Assembly (NCBI RefSeq): GCF_036898095.1
Contig: NC_090767.1
Location: forward strand, 30,933,905-30,997,904
Direction of reading: 5' to 3'
Origin: Palaemon carinicauda
Taxonomy: Eukaryota > Arthropoda > Malacostraca > Decapoda > Palaemonidae
Length of the DNA stretch: 64,000 nt
Shown here: positions 52,536-62,506 of the stretch, piece after piece
How the letters are laid out: every line of letters starts with the position of its first letter
Position numbering within the stretch: the first letter of the stretch is position 1
Notes under the pieces: model-generated
Told to the model about the DNA's origin: nothing
Databases searched by the model: none
Seen by the model: only the letters and a program-made list of their open reading frames with translations
Made by a program: the position numbers and the translations under genes

Positions 52536-55414
52536 AATCCCATTTTATTTACCAAAGCTGATATTTCAACCTTGTGAAAGTCATTTACCCATGTTTCAGA
52601 TAATGCTATTATGTCAAAATATTTCTCATTTATCAATTAGACTGAATATTTCATTGGACACAATTCATGACCTCATTGGCATCAATGGTCATCTTTTCTG
52701 CTAAGGTCATCAATTCCAGATCATAAGTTATGAAATTTCTTTTTTCACTATAAGGTCGAATAGTTTGTTCAACTCACTACAATTTATACATTTTATCTGT
52801 TGTGAGTTGTGTTTCTTGGTGGTTTGATTTCCTGATAATTACATATGGTTAATTTATCTCCGCAGTTTTATGAGAAAGTGTTCATGGGGGTTGTTTGGGG
52901 GTGTGCTGACACACAGCTTGAATGACACCAGCACCAGGACATATGAGACAGATACTATTTCTTGTTTTGGCAAAGATGACCCTCTGGGATGCTAGGGAAG
53001 CTTACTGATTTTCTATACAACCTTCCTTTCTCCACATTCCTCTTTATAAAGCTTTATTTGTAGGGGACTATCAAGTGACAGGAAGAGCTTATTCCAAAGA
53101 AGCTCTTGAGGATTAATAGTAGGAAGGCTCCAAATCTACTGGAAGCGTATGGGGATCGGCATTTTGGGCACTCGTAGATTAATGTGCCACATACATTGGT
53201 CTAGTCTTTGTAGACCCTTTTCTTATCTACAAAGGAGAAGCCTCCTTAACCAGCGAGGAATATCCTTAGTCCTCTACATCTGCCATAATCAACTGCTCAT
53301 AACTCAAATCACTGGAGGAAAATGGAGAACAACTGAAGTTCTCGAACTCTGAAACATGATCCTCACTCTGTAAAGCAACAGATACTAAACTATCAGGGCT
53401 ACAAAACAAATGCTTCAGTTTACTTTCTTCTATGGAGGAGGAGCTATAGGCAGGAACGATCCCGCTTAGCCTTCTTCTTTCTACAACCTTTATACTTTAA
53501 TTCTGCAGAAAAGACATCCAATCCATAAAAACATCCCATCAAGATATCATATCAAACTTGATTAGGACCCATTCAGAGATTAAGCGGGCTAACGATCTTT
53601 TTAGATCAACCATTACTTAAGCTTTTCTCTATTAGATTCAAGAAAAGAAAATCTTGTCCAGTCTCATCCACTTCTAATTATCTAGAATATTAATTAATTG
53701 TTTTTGATATTGATTACGCTACCTCCCTTTCAGGCATATAGCTAAAGCATAATCATTCGTGGATTTGGGAGCTTAAAAATAATTATACTTCTTTTGTGCA
53801 AATAGGGATAAATAATTAGAAGTAAAGTTAAGAAGGGCAAAGACACACAGTAGGTTGGGATACGCCTCAAAGGTTATGTTAGGTGGGGAAAATAGGTTAG
53901 GGGGGTTTTTTTGCTATGTTCTGCATTATTTGTCCGATGATTCAAAATATTATATATGTTTTATACTTATATGATACCTTCATCATATAAAAATTTCAAG
54001 TCATTCGATCAAAAGATTTTGGATTTATTGGCCAAGGTATGTTTCTCCACTCATATGATGCTAATTGTATTGAAAAGCATACCATCAAAACTTCTTTATA
54101 AATCGAATATATTTTTTCACGGATTTTTTTTTCATAATTTTCTTCGTCTAGGTGTAAGATATTCATGAAAAAAGAGAAAGGGAAAATTAAATTTACATTA
54201 CAAAAAAAAAAAACTGTGAGATCTCTATTTTTCTTTTCATTGATATGTTCTCTTTAAAATTGAACGATAAGTAAGTGAGAAAAATGTACCTAAGTGTGAT
54301 TAAGTATGTTTTAAGTTATAAACTCTCGCTTTTTTCTTAGAAAAATCAAAATAACATTATCATGATAACCTTACTTTGTACTTTTATTGTTTATTCCTAC
54401 ACGAGGGCTCCATAAAAAGGTATTTAAGCCATAAGTTTACCGATACACCTGGTGTAAGTGTTTCATGAGGTGCCAGCTGCCTGTCTTTGTTGCCAGAGTT
54501 TTAGTTAGAGTGTTCCAGCTTTGTACTCTTTTTCCTGTTTCCCTCTCTTCTTGGCTGTTTTTTGTAGCTCTCTGCTAACTTTTTGTTTTTCCTTTGACCT
54601 TGGCTTCAAAAGGACGTTGTAAAAATATGATGTACATATGAACACCAATTACAAAGACACATACCATATAACTTCTAAACATCTTTGGAAACTCTGGCTG
54701 GTCTTTTCGTAGATCGTACTTTGTGTTAGCTTACCCTCTATCAATGTCTCCCATCTCTGACAGAAGTAAGAGATATCAGAAATTAGGCGAAAAAAAAAAT
54801 CGTTATATATCTGCAAATATAAATACACACAAAGACGATTCTGTCGAACTCAGTTATGCAGACGACGCTGTAAGAATTATGTCATTATTTATTGGCCATT
54901 CTATATTCATTACATGTCAATATAAATGCCTGAAACTCCTCACTGCTGTTCTGTTGTGACCAGGGTTACATAGATGTGCTGACACGTCAGCCATATCTCT
55001 CAGTATTAGAAGTAAAATGTGCTTTTTCATTCTCTCCCAACAAACTACAGAGGTTCTCAAAGTAGTAAACACTGCAGAAAAAAACACAAAACACTTCATT
55101 AACCTAAAAGGTGCTGTGCATCGATTTTATCACCGTATTATGAACTGTAAATGAACGACGTCAATATTAGCGATGCTTCATTTTCCAAATTTCCTGCTAC
55201 TAGCTGAGTGACGTAGATATATTCTTTAACCAATCAGCTGGCAGCTGGAGGAAAGATTTGCCAGATATTATATGGTTTTAGATACAATAAAAGGGAAAAT
55301 GTAACATCAACCTCAGGGGATGGGTGGAGCTATCAACATATGTTTTTGATAATGGTAACAATATTTTTCATTTCCGACCCATTTTATCATTATTTTCTAT
55401 TCTAATTCCTTAGA
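52536..55414. other. Non-coding stretch, no recognised gene
   Basis: AT-rich DNA with no open frame above about 78 codons and no domain, RNA gene or repeat that I can recognise. Short homopolymer runs are present (for example near 54200). Part of 52536-52800 could belong to the neighbouring LINE relic, but I cannot show it. Confidence 0.55.
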
Positions 55415-55499
55415 ATGGCCTTTTATGATGATAATAAGGATTCTTTATCATATACCAGTGACTCTGACATTGAAAATGGAAGTGATTATGACATATTCG
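55415..55499 (+). CDS. Possible first coding exon, acidic peptide
   Basis: An ATG in a favourable context (agaatggcc) opens 28 codons rich in Asp, Ser and Glu (MAFYDDNKDS, then SDSDIENGSDYD). They are followed at once by a splice donor, ggtaagatt, at 55500. A pyrimidine-rich stretch ending in ttccttag lies just before the ATG, so this could also be an internal exon. Acidic Asp/Ser-rich N-termini are common in transposase-like and other nuclear proteins, but this is too short to assign. I could not identify a following exon. It could be a chance open frame. Confidence 0.25.
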
Positions 55500-56489
55500 G
55501 TAAGATTAAAAGGTAAAAACTAATCTGCGTGAAAAGTGATCTGAAAACAATGTATGACGCAAAATTGAAGTCTTTAAATATGTAGTATACAGTATGAATA
55601 GGTTTTATATATATCTTCCATACATGTTTATGCCTTTTTCAGTTTTTTTATAAAGTATGTAATAATAGTAGGTAATAATATTCTAGGCTAGAGTGTGCGT
55701 ATGCAAAAACACTCTTACAATTATCCTTATAAACAGATCCATTCAACAAACATTTATTTCTTGTATATTTATCAGAGATTTTCTTATGATCGTTCTTTAA
55801 ATTTGCTGACATTCTGACATGAAAAAAAATGCATCTAAAACTAATTTATTATCCCATCAAAAACGACAAATGTCTTAATATTTTTATCATTTTTAATTTT
55901 TAAAATAAAAAAAAAAACCATATTCTCTATATATCTGTGAGATTTGATTATTAATTTTTCATCTCCATTTCAAATACATTTTTGGGGTAATTTAGTTTGT
56001 AATAAATGAGAAAATATTAGTTTTATGAGAAAATTGGTAAACTCATAACATTCACTCGTGGGTTAAGACATACAAGTCCACCATTTTGTCAAGCGCCATC
56101 CCGGATAAACTGCAAGTGGATTAAGAATATCACAGGTTGTGAAATGTAAGAGAGCCTGATAGATAGACACTACTGGACAAAATTGACTGAGATTCTTACA
56201 AAAGAGCAGCAAATGCCATCAACAGCAAATCAATGATCAAGGGATCTTTTCAGATACCATCGCTCCAATGAGTACGCGGGGAGATATCGGTGCCCTCGTC
56301 ACAAGGCTCTGAGCTTCCTTGCAGTCAGTAAAGGAAAGATTTCTGAACAAGAAGGGAGACACATTCATCAATCCATTCCAACAATGTTAGCTGCATAGTG
56401 AATGGAACTAAGAGACAGGATGCAACAAATGAGATTTCTAAATGCAACACAGAAGCTTAGTAATGTTTACAGTGCACTATTTGGAGTGT
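55500..56489. other. Unrecognised DNA upstream of the LINE
   Basis: AT-rich, no supported gene. The stretch 56060-56480 is less AT-rich than its surroundings and may be an old repeat, but I recognise no protein in any frame. Confidence 0.5.
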
Positions 56490-57309
56490 CCTGAAAACAG
56501 TAGTAATCCATGCTCCCGTTAGTTGGCCCCCTTTTTTTATATCTATTATTTCCCCCAGTTTCCAATCATGCTACGTATCCTCACAGGTTTGTCTTTTATG
56601 TAGCTTCAGAAGAGTTTTTTTTCCCATTATTATTGGTAGTTTCAATTAGAGTATTTCATATTTGAGGCCGCCATACCATACTTTGTCAAATGGCTTTGAA
56701 ATGTCTCTGCAGATGACATTGCATTGGTGTTTTGCATTATATTGGTTCATGGTTATTGTTTAGCAAATTGCCATGAGGGCAGTTTCATTGCTTCTCCCTG
56801 TTCTTAAACCGGGTTGGTGCTTGTAGAATATTTTGTTATTTTCTAGGAATCTCCTTAGTCTTGTGTTTATGATTTTTTCAAACACTTTTCCGGGTACTTC
56901 CAGCAGTTTGATTGGCCTTCTTTTTGCTGGCAGTTTGGGGTCTTTCCCTGGTTGGGGAAGGGGGGGAGGGGGTAGTACGAGAATTCCTTCTTTACTAGGT
57001 TTTGGATAATATCCCATTGAGAGTGTAAGGTTTAATATTTGTTTGAGTCTTCTCAATGCCTCGGTTGGTAATTTTGATAGCATTAACTTATGCCACTTTT
57101 TACTGGTTCTTTGTGTTTGAATGATTTTACTGCTTTCATTATCTCGTGCATTTTAATGTCTGTTGTTAAATAGTTGTCCTCGTCCAGTCATTGCAGATCT
57201 GCGTTTTGATAAGGGATTGTTTGTTCCCTATTCCCTTTTAGGAAGTAGAGGACTTCTGCTTCTGTGGCTCTGTCGAAATTTGCCTTTTCTTCTTCTGTGA
57301 GTTCGAGTG
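56490..57309 (-). pseudogene. LINE reverse transcriptase, 3' part of the split element
   Basis: Minus-strand reading gives a non-LTR retrotransposon reverse transcriptase of the Jockey/I type. After a lead-in (LTEEEKANFDRATEAEVLY, then LTTDIKMHEIMKAVKSFKHK) comes MLSKLPTEALRRLKQI, then PKPSKEGILVL, RRPIKLLEVPGKVFEKIINT and FLENNKIFYKHQPGLRTGRS. Pieces of the next block, including HLQRHFKAI and SYIKDKP, follow toward 56490. Several stops and frameshifts make it a pseudogene, and a tract of C and P residues appears in place of the usual IPKPGK. The upstream part of the same element lies at 62506-64000, separated by the copia insertion. Confidence 0.8.
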
Positions 57310-57758
57310 TGCTATAATATCCAGGGGGTAGAGAGAGAAGTCAGTTCTTCACACAGGAACTTTATTAATTAAAACATACACGGGAGCAATACCAAAGCTC
57401 AAGTCTCAGAGACACCAAGGTTACAAGGGAACAAGCAACAAGGATTATCATTACAAGACAACAAGGTTAGGAGGGAACAAGCTATAAGGATTGTTATCTG
57501 TTATTCACCCGCCCTCCTTTTTTGTTTTACTTTGTTAAACAAACAGATCTATACATAAGTTACTAATTATAATAAAATGGATAAAATATTGTAACAAATA
57601 TAAAATTGTTATCAAGCTCAAACTAAACGTACACTGTAATATGAAAACAAACAATAGCATTTCATAATAAAAGAACAATAACAGTCTACATCACGTACAA
57701 CATTCCATTGCATAAATATCTAAAAATTGCAAAAGAAATTACACATATATTTAAAACA
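57310..57758 (-). repeat. Putative 3' LTR of the copia element
   Basis: The end next to the polypurine tract begins TGTTTTAAAT on the minus strand, and a matching TG...CA end can be placed at 57310. On the minus strand an aataaa polyadenylation signal lies about 50 bp before that end (plus tttatt near 57360). The length would be about 449 bp. There is no 5' LTR in the window to compare with, so the limits are provisional. The insertion into the LINE supports the outer edge. Confidence 0.45.
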
Positions 57759-57775
57759 TGTTTCCCTTCTCTTTA
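57759..57775 (-). promoter_or_regulatory. Polypurine tract of the copia element
   Basis: The minus strand reads aaagagaagggaaaca immediately before the putative LTR start. A purine-rich primer for plus-strand DNA synthesis is expected at exactly this place in an LTR retrotransposon. Confidence 0.55.
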
Positions 57776-57812
57776 ATTTTAACATTTTCTAACCTAAACT
57801 CATCGTTTTTAA

Positions 57813-60800
57813 CCCTGGATAGGTACGGTGGGTCGTTCGCGACCCCAAGCGTCAAAAAAAAACAGGTTTTTCTCACGTGACTCACCCCCGTGACTGAATT
57901 TGTGGGTGATCGACCTGCAGGAGGTGTCTCCCCTACACGCTCTAGTAGTGTCCAGATGTGCATTGCTGTAGCTGTACTCCTTCCCCGATTTCTGAGACGC
58001 GTCGGGGTCGAGCGCGACCGAGTTTACCCTTCTAAGGTAGTTTGCATAATTATCAAAGTTATTACGTATTATGAAATTGTCGTAGAATGGTGCAACTTGT
58101 ATAGGTTATCAGTTGTGGAAAGTCTTGGTGGATTGTTTGGCTACCATGTGCATGATTTTTTTTTTAGTTAAAATGTCGTTCATCACCACGAGGACCATTT
58201 TACCGCGAGTGCCCCTTTTTCATTTTTTTTCATGTTTTTGCCAAGTCATTTTTCCGTAAGATATTGCCAAATAGTGTCGTAAAACTTATGCTTGTTTAGT
58301 GTTGGAAAGTGTGTCTAGATGATCTGGCTACCCATGCATGACTTTGTTTTTGTCAGATACGACGTAGTTATTGGTATATTGGGTATTTAACTGCGGTTAC
58401 CAATTTCTGTTTTTTTTTCAATATTTGTAAAAATTACTACGTAGTAAGGAATTGCCGTATATTATTCATTTTTTTTTCATGTTTATGTGTTAGAAAGTGT
58501 GCCTTGATGGTTGGGCTAACACGTGCATGTCTTTTTTTTTTATCTGAGATGCCGTATATTAGAATGTCGGGCATTTTACCGCGAGTACCCCTTTTTCATT
58601 TTTTTTCATTTTTTTGCCAAGTCATTTTTCCGTAAGATATTGCCAAATAGTGTCGTAAAACTTTTGCTTTTTTAGTGTTGGAAAGTGTGTCTAGATGATC
58701 TGGCTACCAATGCGTGATTTTGTTTTTGTCAGATACGACGTAGTTATTGGTATATTGGGTATTTAACTGCGGTTGCCAATTTCTGTTTTTTTTCAATATT
58801 TGTAAAAATTTACTACGTAGTAAGGAATTGCCGTATATTATTGATTTTTTTTTCATGTTTATGTGTTAGAAAGTGTGCCTTGATGGTTGGGCTAACACGT
58901 GCATGTCTTTTTTTTTATCTAAGATGCCGTACATTAGAATGTTAGGCATTTTTCCGCGAGTGCCCCTTTTTATTTGTTTTGCATTTTTTTGCTTAGTCAT
59001 GTTACCGTAAGGAATTGGCAAGTAGTGTCGCAAAACTTATGTTTTTATAGTGTTGGAAAGTGTTTCTAGATGATCTGGCTACCCATGCCTATTTTTTTTT
59101 AGCCAGATATGGCGTATATATAAGTATGTGTTCGATTTTCCTGTGATTGCCATTTTTTCGTTTTTTCCCATTTCTTTCAAAATTACTACGTACTAAGGAA
59201 CTATCACAGAGTAATGATTCATTTATATGTTTATTTGTCGGAAAATGTGCCTTGATGGTTTGCCTAGCACGTGGCTGAAATTTTTTTTTTCTGAAATGCC
59301 GTATATTAGAATGGCCATTTTTCCGCAAGTGCCCCTTTTTATTTGTTTTGCATTTTTTTGCTTAGTCATGTTACCGTAAGGAATTGGCAAGTAGTGTCGC
59401 AAAACTTATAATTTTATAGTGTTGGAAAGTGTTTCTAGATGATCTGGCTACCCATGCCTATCTTTTTTTTTTTAGCCAGATATGGCGTATATATAGGTAT
59501 GTGTTCGATTTTCCTGTGATTGCCATTTTTTCGTTTTTTCCCATTTCTTTCAAAATTACTACGTACTAAGGAACTATCACAGAGTAATGATTCATTTAGA
59601 TGTTTATTTGTCGGAAAATGTGCCTTGATGGTTTGCCTAGCACGTGGCTGAATTTTTTTTTTTCTGAAATGGCGTATATTAGAATGTTAGCCATTTTTCT
59701 GCGAGTGCCCCTTTTTATTTGTTTTGCATTTTTTCGCTTAGTCATGTTACCGTAAGGAATTGGCAAGTAGTGTCGCAAAACTTATATTTTTATAGTGTTG
59801 GAAAGTATTTCTAGATGATCTGGCTACCCATGCCTATCTTTTTTTTAGCCAGATATGGCGTATATATAGGTATGTGTTCGATTTTCCGGTGATTGCCATT
59901 TTTTCGTTTTTTCCCAATTCTTTCAAAATTACTACGTACTAAGGAACTATCACAGAGTAATGATTCCTCTAGATGTTTATTTGTCGGAAAATTTTGTTTA
60001 CTTTTTTTTTTTGATTGAATATCATCAAATTTTTTTAGCTAAAATATTATATTGTTTTACATTTTTTTTTTCGATTTTATTTCCCTTCAAAAAATTTTTT
60101 TTGGGTCAGAATTTTAATTTTATAGTCGTAAAATAATCGACAATTATCCAGCAACCCACCATACAATTTTTATGCATATCCAATAATAATTAGATTAGTA
60201 AATAACACCTTGAAATTGACATACCCTTCCTACATTTCAAGTGGCAGATTAGGGAGTCTGAGTCAGTGTGGTTGGCGGCCATTTTGTGGACATATCCGAA
60301 GCGTAAGCTGCCCTATCTATATATATTCTTGTTCCCTATAGAATTTGTGATATTTTGGTATATTTTTACCTGCATAAATATCATATTATATATTAAATAT
60401 ATGTATTTTTTTACGAAATTTCTAAGTACTCAAAAAATTACCTTTAGATATGGCCCCTGATATAAATGTAATTCACAAAATAATGAAGATTTTTTTACAT
60501 ATTTCTATTCTAGGATAACATATGTTTATTCCCTAAAAAAATTAGCCAATTCCTATTTCATTTGGGTACCCAAAAAAATTCATGAAATTTGGACAAATTT
60601 TTTTGGCCAAAAAAAGTTACCCTTTTTTTTCTCATTTCAGATCTTCACCTCCATGGGTCTGACTTCATCCAAAATACATCAAGATGTGTCCTAAACATTC
60701 AAGAATCAATTCCTAAAAGGATTTGTGTATATATGTATAAACTTTTTTTTATGAATTTTTATGTCAGGTCTTTTTTTTTTTTACTTAATTTTTTAAAATA

Positions 60801-60999
60801 TTTATAATAAATAGTTTTTCTGCAGATGAGTAGTATTTATCTTTACAGTTGTTTTAAGCATTCATTGAAGTTTTTTTTGGCAAAAGAAAACAGGAGGTTA
60901 CTGCAAAAACTGATTTTTCAAGAATTTTTTTTGGCGTCGGGGTCGTTCGCGTCCGAGTATAACCTTAAAGGGGTGTCCGAGGAGCGTACCTATCCAGGG
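57813..60999 (+). mobile_element. piggyBac-like non-autonomous element 6 (3187 bp) in copia pol
   Basis: The same family as elements 1-5, but outside the satellite. The ends are CCCTGGATAGGTACGGT and gcgtacctatccaggg, with TTAA at 57809-57812 and 61000-61003. It has five internal repeats, as in element 1. The hairpin near the left end reads gggtcgttcgcgaccc. No transposase is present. It inserted into the end of the copia RNase H coding region. Removing it together with one TTAA would restore a continuous reading frame, which independently supports the element boundaries. The flanking copia frame read into the element ends after two codons. Confidence 0.92.
58172..59995 (+). repeat. Internal tandem repeats of element 6, five copies
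   Basis: The landmark tctagatgatctggctacc lies at 58314, 58690, 59064, 59434 and 59810, spacings of 370-376 bp, in the order AABBB as in element 1. Confidence 0.88.
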
Positions 61000-61706
61000 T
61001 TAAAATGAACAAGATTGTCTTCATTTACAGCCACTCTAAGTCTTCCCTTAACTAAGACTTCCACCAAGTCATCACTCTCTTTATTTTCCTTTGTTAATAT
61101 GTCTGCTATCATGTCTTTAGTATTTAGCCAACTATATGATTCTACTTCTTTATGAATTAGTTTCTCCTTCAAGTCTGCCACTGCGTTTCTTAACAATTTT
61201 CTTTCTACTTGTTTTGATGATGCTATACTCTCTAGCGTTGGTCTGCTGTCTGTGAACAGTTTTACTGGGATTTTTCCTCCTTTTTCTCCAAACATAAGTT
61301 GTTCAACACTTTTTGCTAAATAAACACTGTCATCTACTAATTTAGTTAAGTTCCTCGTTTCGGCGTCTTTGGCAGAATGGCACACTTGTTTGATGGTTTT
61401 TGTTTTCCAATATATAGGAGCTACTATATCAGTTTTCTTGTTTCCCATTAAAATCAAGTTACCCCCAATTGACTTTGAGTCACATCTGTAACTCGCATCG
61501 CCGAGGCCATAAATTTTCAGGTCTTCTTTCTTCCCTATTTTACCGAACTTTATTTTGCTTTCTTTTGATTTAATTTTCTTCACTATCTTGTCTACTCTCT
61601 TTAGATCACCGATCGTAGCATCTTTATTTTTCATAGACATGTTCAATCCAACAATAGCCAAGTCGGGTCGGACATTTTCCGCCAACCACTGGATTTTTTC
61701 CTGCAT
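61000..61706 (-). pseudogene. copia RNase H domain, interrupted by element 6
   Basis: Ribonuclease H region of a Ty1/copia polyprotein, which in an intact element degrades the RNA strand during reverse transcription. Visible on the minus strand are the end of the polymerase thumb (KIQWLAENVRPDLAIVG), the first catalytic aspartate in GLGDASYRCD, then APIYWKTKTIKQVCHSAKDA with the second acidic position (AETRNL), FTDSRPTLES, and the C-terminal WLNTKDMIADILTKE. This is the usual order of copia RNase H motifs. The frame is open up to the piggyBac insertion at 61000. It is separated from the preceding polymerase frame by a one-base frameshift at a run of six T (61694-61699). Confidence 0.85.
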
Positions 61707-62506
61707 ACTTCCTGAAAACTTTATATTCGGTATTTGTCAGAGGTTCGTCATTTCCAATTTTCCTTATTTCCTTGATTTCCTCAATGTATTGGGCACAATC
61801 ATCCATGCTTACTTCTATTCCTTCTCTTGTTTTAACTATATCAATCCCTGTAAATCTGAATTCAGATGACTCCCCCTTTGAAATCGTGAAATGTTTCATT
61901 AAAAGATCCTTGATCATATCCACAAATTCTCTTTTTCCTGAAATCGAAAAATCATCAACATGACATAAAATCATACCAAGTAATGATCTGCCGTCATGGA
62001 GGTAGTAGAAGGCATTATCTCCATGCAGTGTTTTCATTCCTCTTCCTTTAAAAATCTTGTCAACCTTAACCCATATTTTCTTACCTGCGTCTTCAATCCC
62101 ATAGATTGGCTTTTTCAGTTTCCAAATGGTTCCTTCCTGTTTTACATCTTTGGGTGGTTCAACAAACACATCACTCTCCAGCTTTTCAGCCTGTAAAAAA
62201 GCTGCGGAAATGTCGACGCTCTCCAGTTCAAATCCTTCATTAGCCGATACTGCGATGAAAGTCTTGAAAGACTCTCTCAAGGCGGTTGGGGAATCTGATT
62301 TTGGTTTCTCAGTTTCCTGGAATCCTCTAGCAACTAACCTTGCTTTTGCCTATGTTTCAATTAGTAGTTTGATTTGATCTTCGGTGTCATCTACTTTATC
62401 ACCATTATTGTTAATTAAGTAAGGTATTTCTATTTTGGGTTTTCCCACCAGTCTTTTTAGGTTTTTCTCAGAATTTTCCTGAGTCTTTGTATATTTATCC
62501 TAGTTT
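61624..62506 (-). pseudogene. copia reverse transcriptase, broken
   Basis: Ty1/copia-type reverse transcriptase on the minus strand. Motifs in order are KARLVARGFQE, SVDISAAFLQAEKL with the first catalytic aspartate, DVFVEPPKD, WKLKKPIYGIEDAGKKIW, the catalytic box MILCHVDDFSISG (HVDD where many copia elements have YVDD), and FRFTGIDIVKTREG. Two lesions are visible: a stop codon at 62350-62352 just before KARLVARG, and a frameshift in the A-run at 61694-61699 that moves the frame into the RNase H segment. A further upstream stop lies near the junction with LINE sequence at about 62506. The element is therefore dead at the protein level. Confidence 0.85.

Larger units (their letters stand above)
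57810..62506 (-). mobile_element. Ty1/copia retrotransposon body, 5'-truncated and interrupted
   Basis: With the LTR at 57310-57758 this is one copia element inserted in the LINE. Its pol region is visible from the start of the reverse transcriptase (about 62506) to the end of RNase H. The gag, protease and integrase regions and the 5' LTR are missing. The sequence passes directly from copia to LINE near 62506, so the 5' part was lost. Element 6 (57813-60999) splits the last part of the open frame. The frame continues on the far side of element 6 for about 19 codons to a stop at 57751-57753, just inside the LTR. The protein style resembles GalEa-type copia elements known from crustaceans, but this assignment is from memory. 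Confidence 0.75.

Noticed and set aside
61555..62377. Plus-strand frames opposite the copia polymerase
   Set aside because: They are shadows of the minus-strand reverse transcriptase and RNase H, which have clear motifs.
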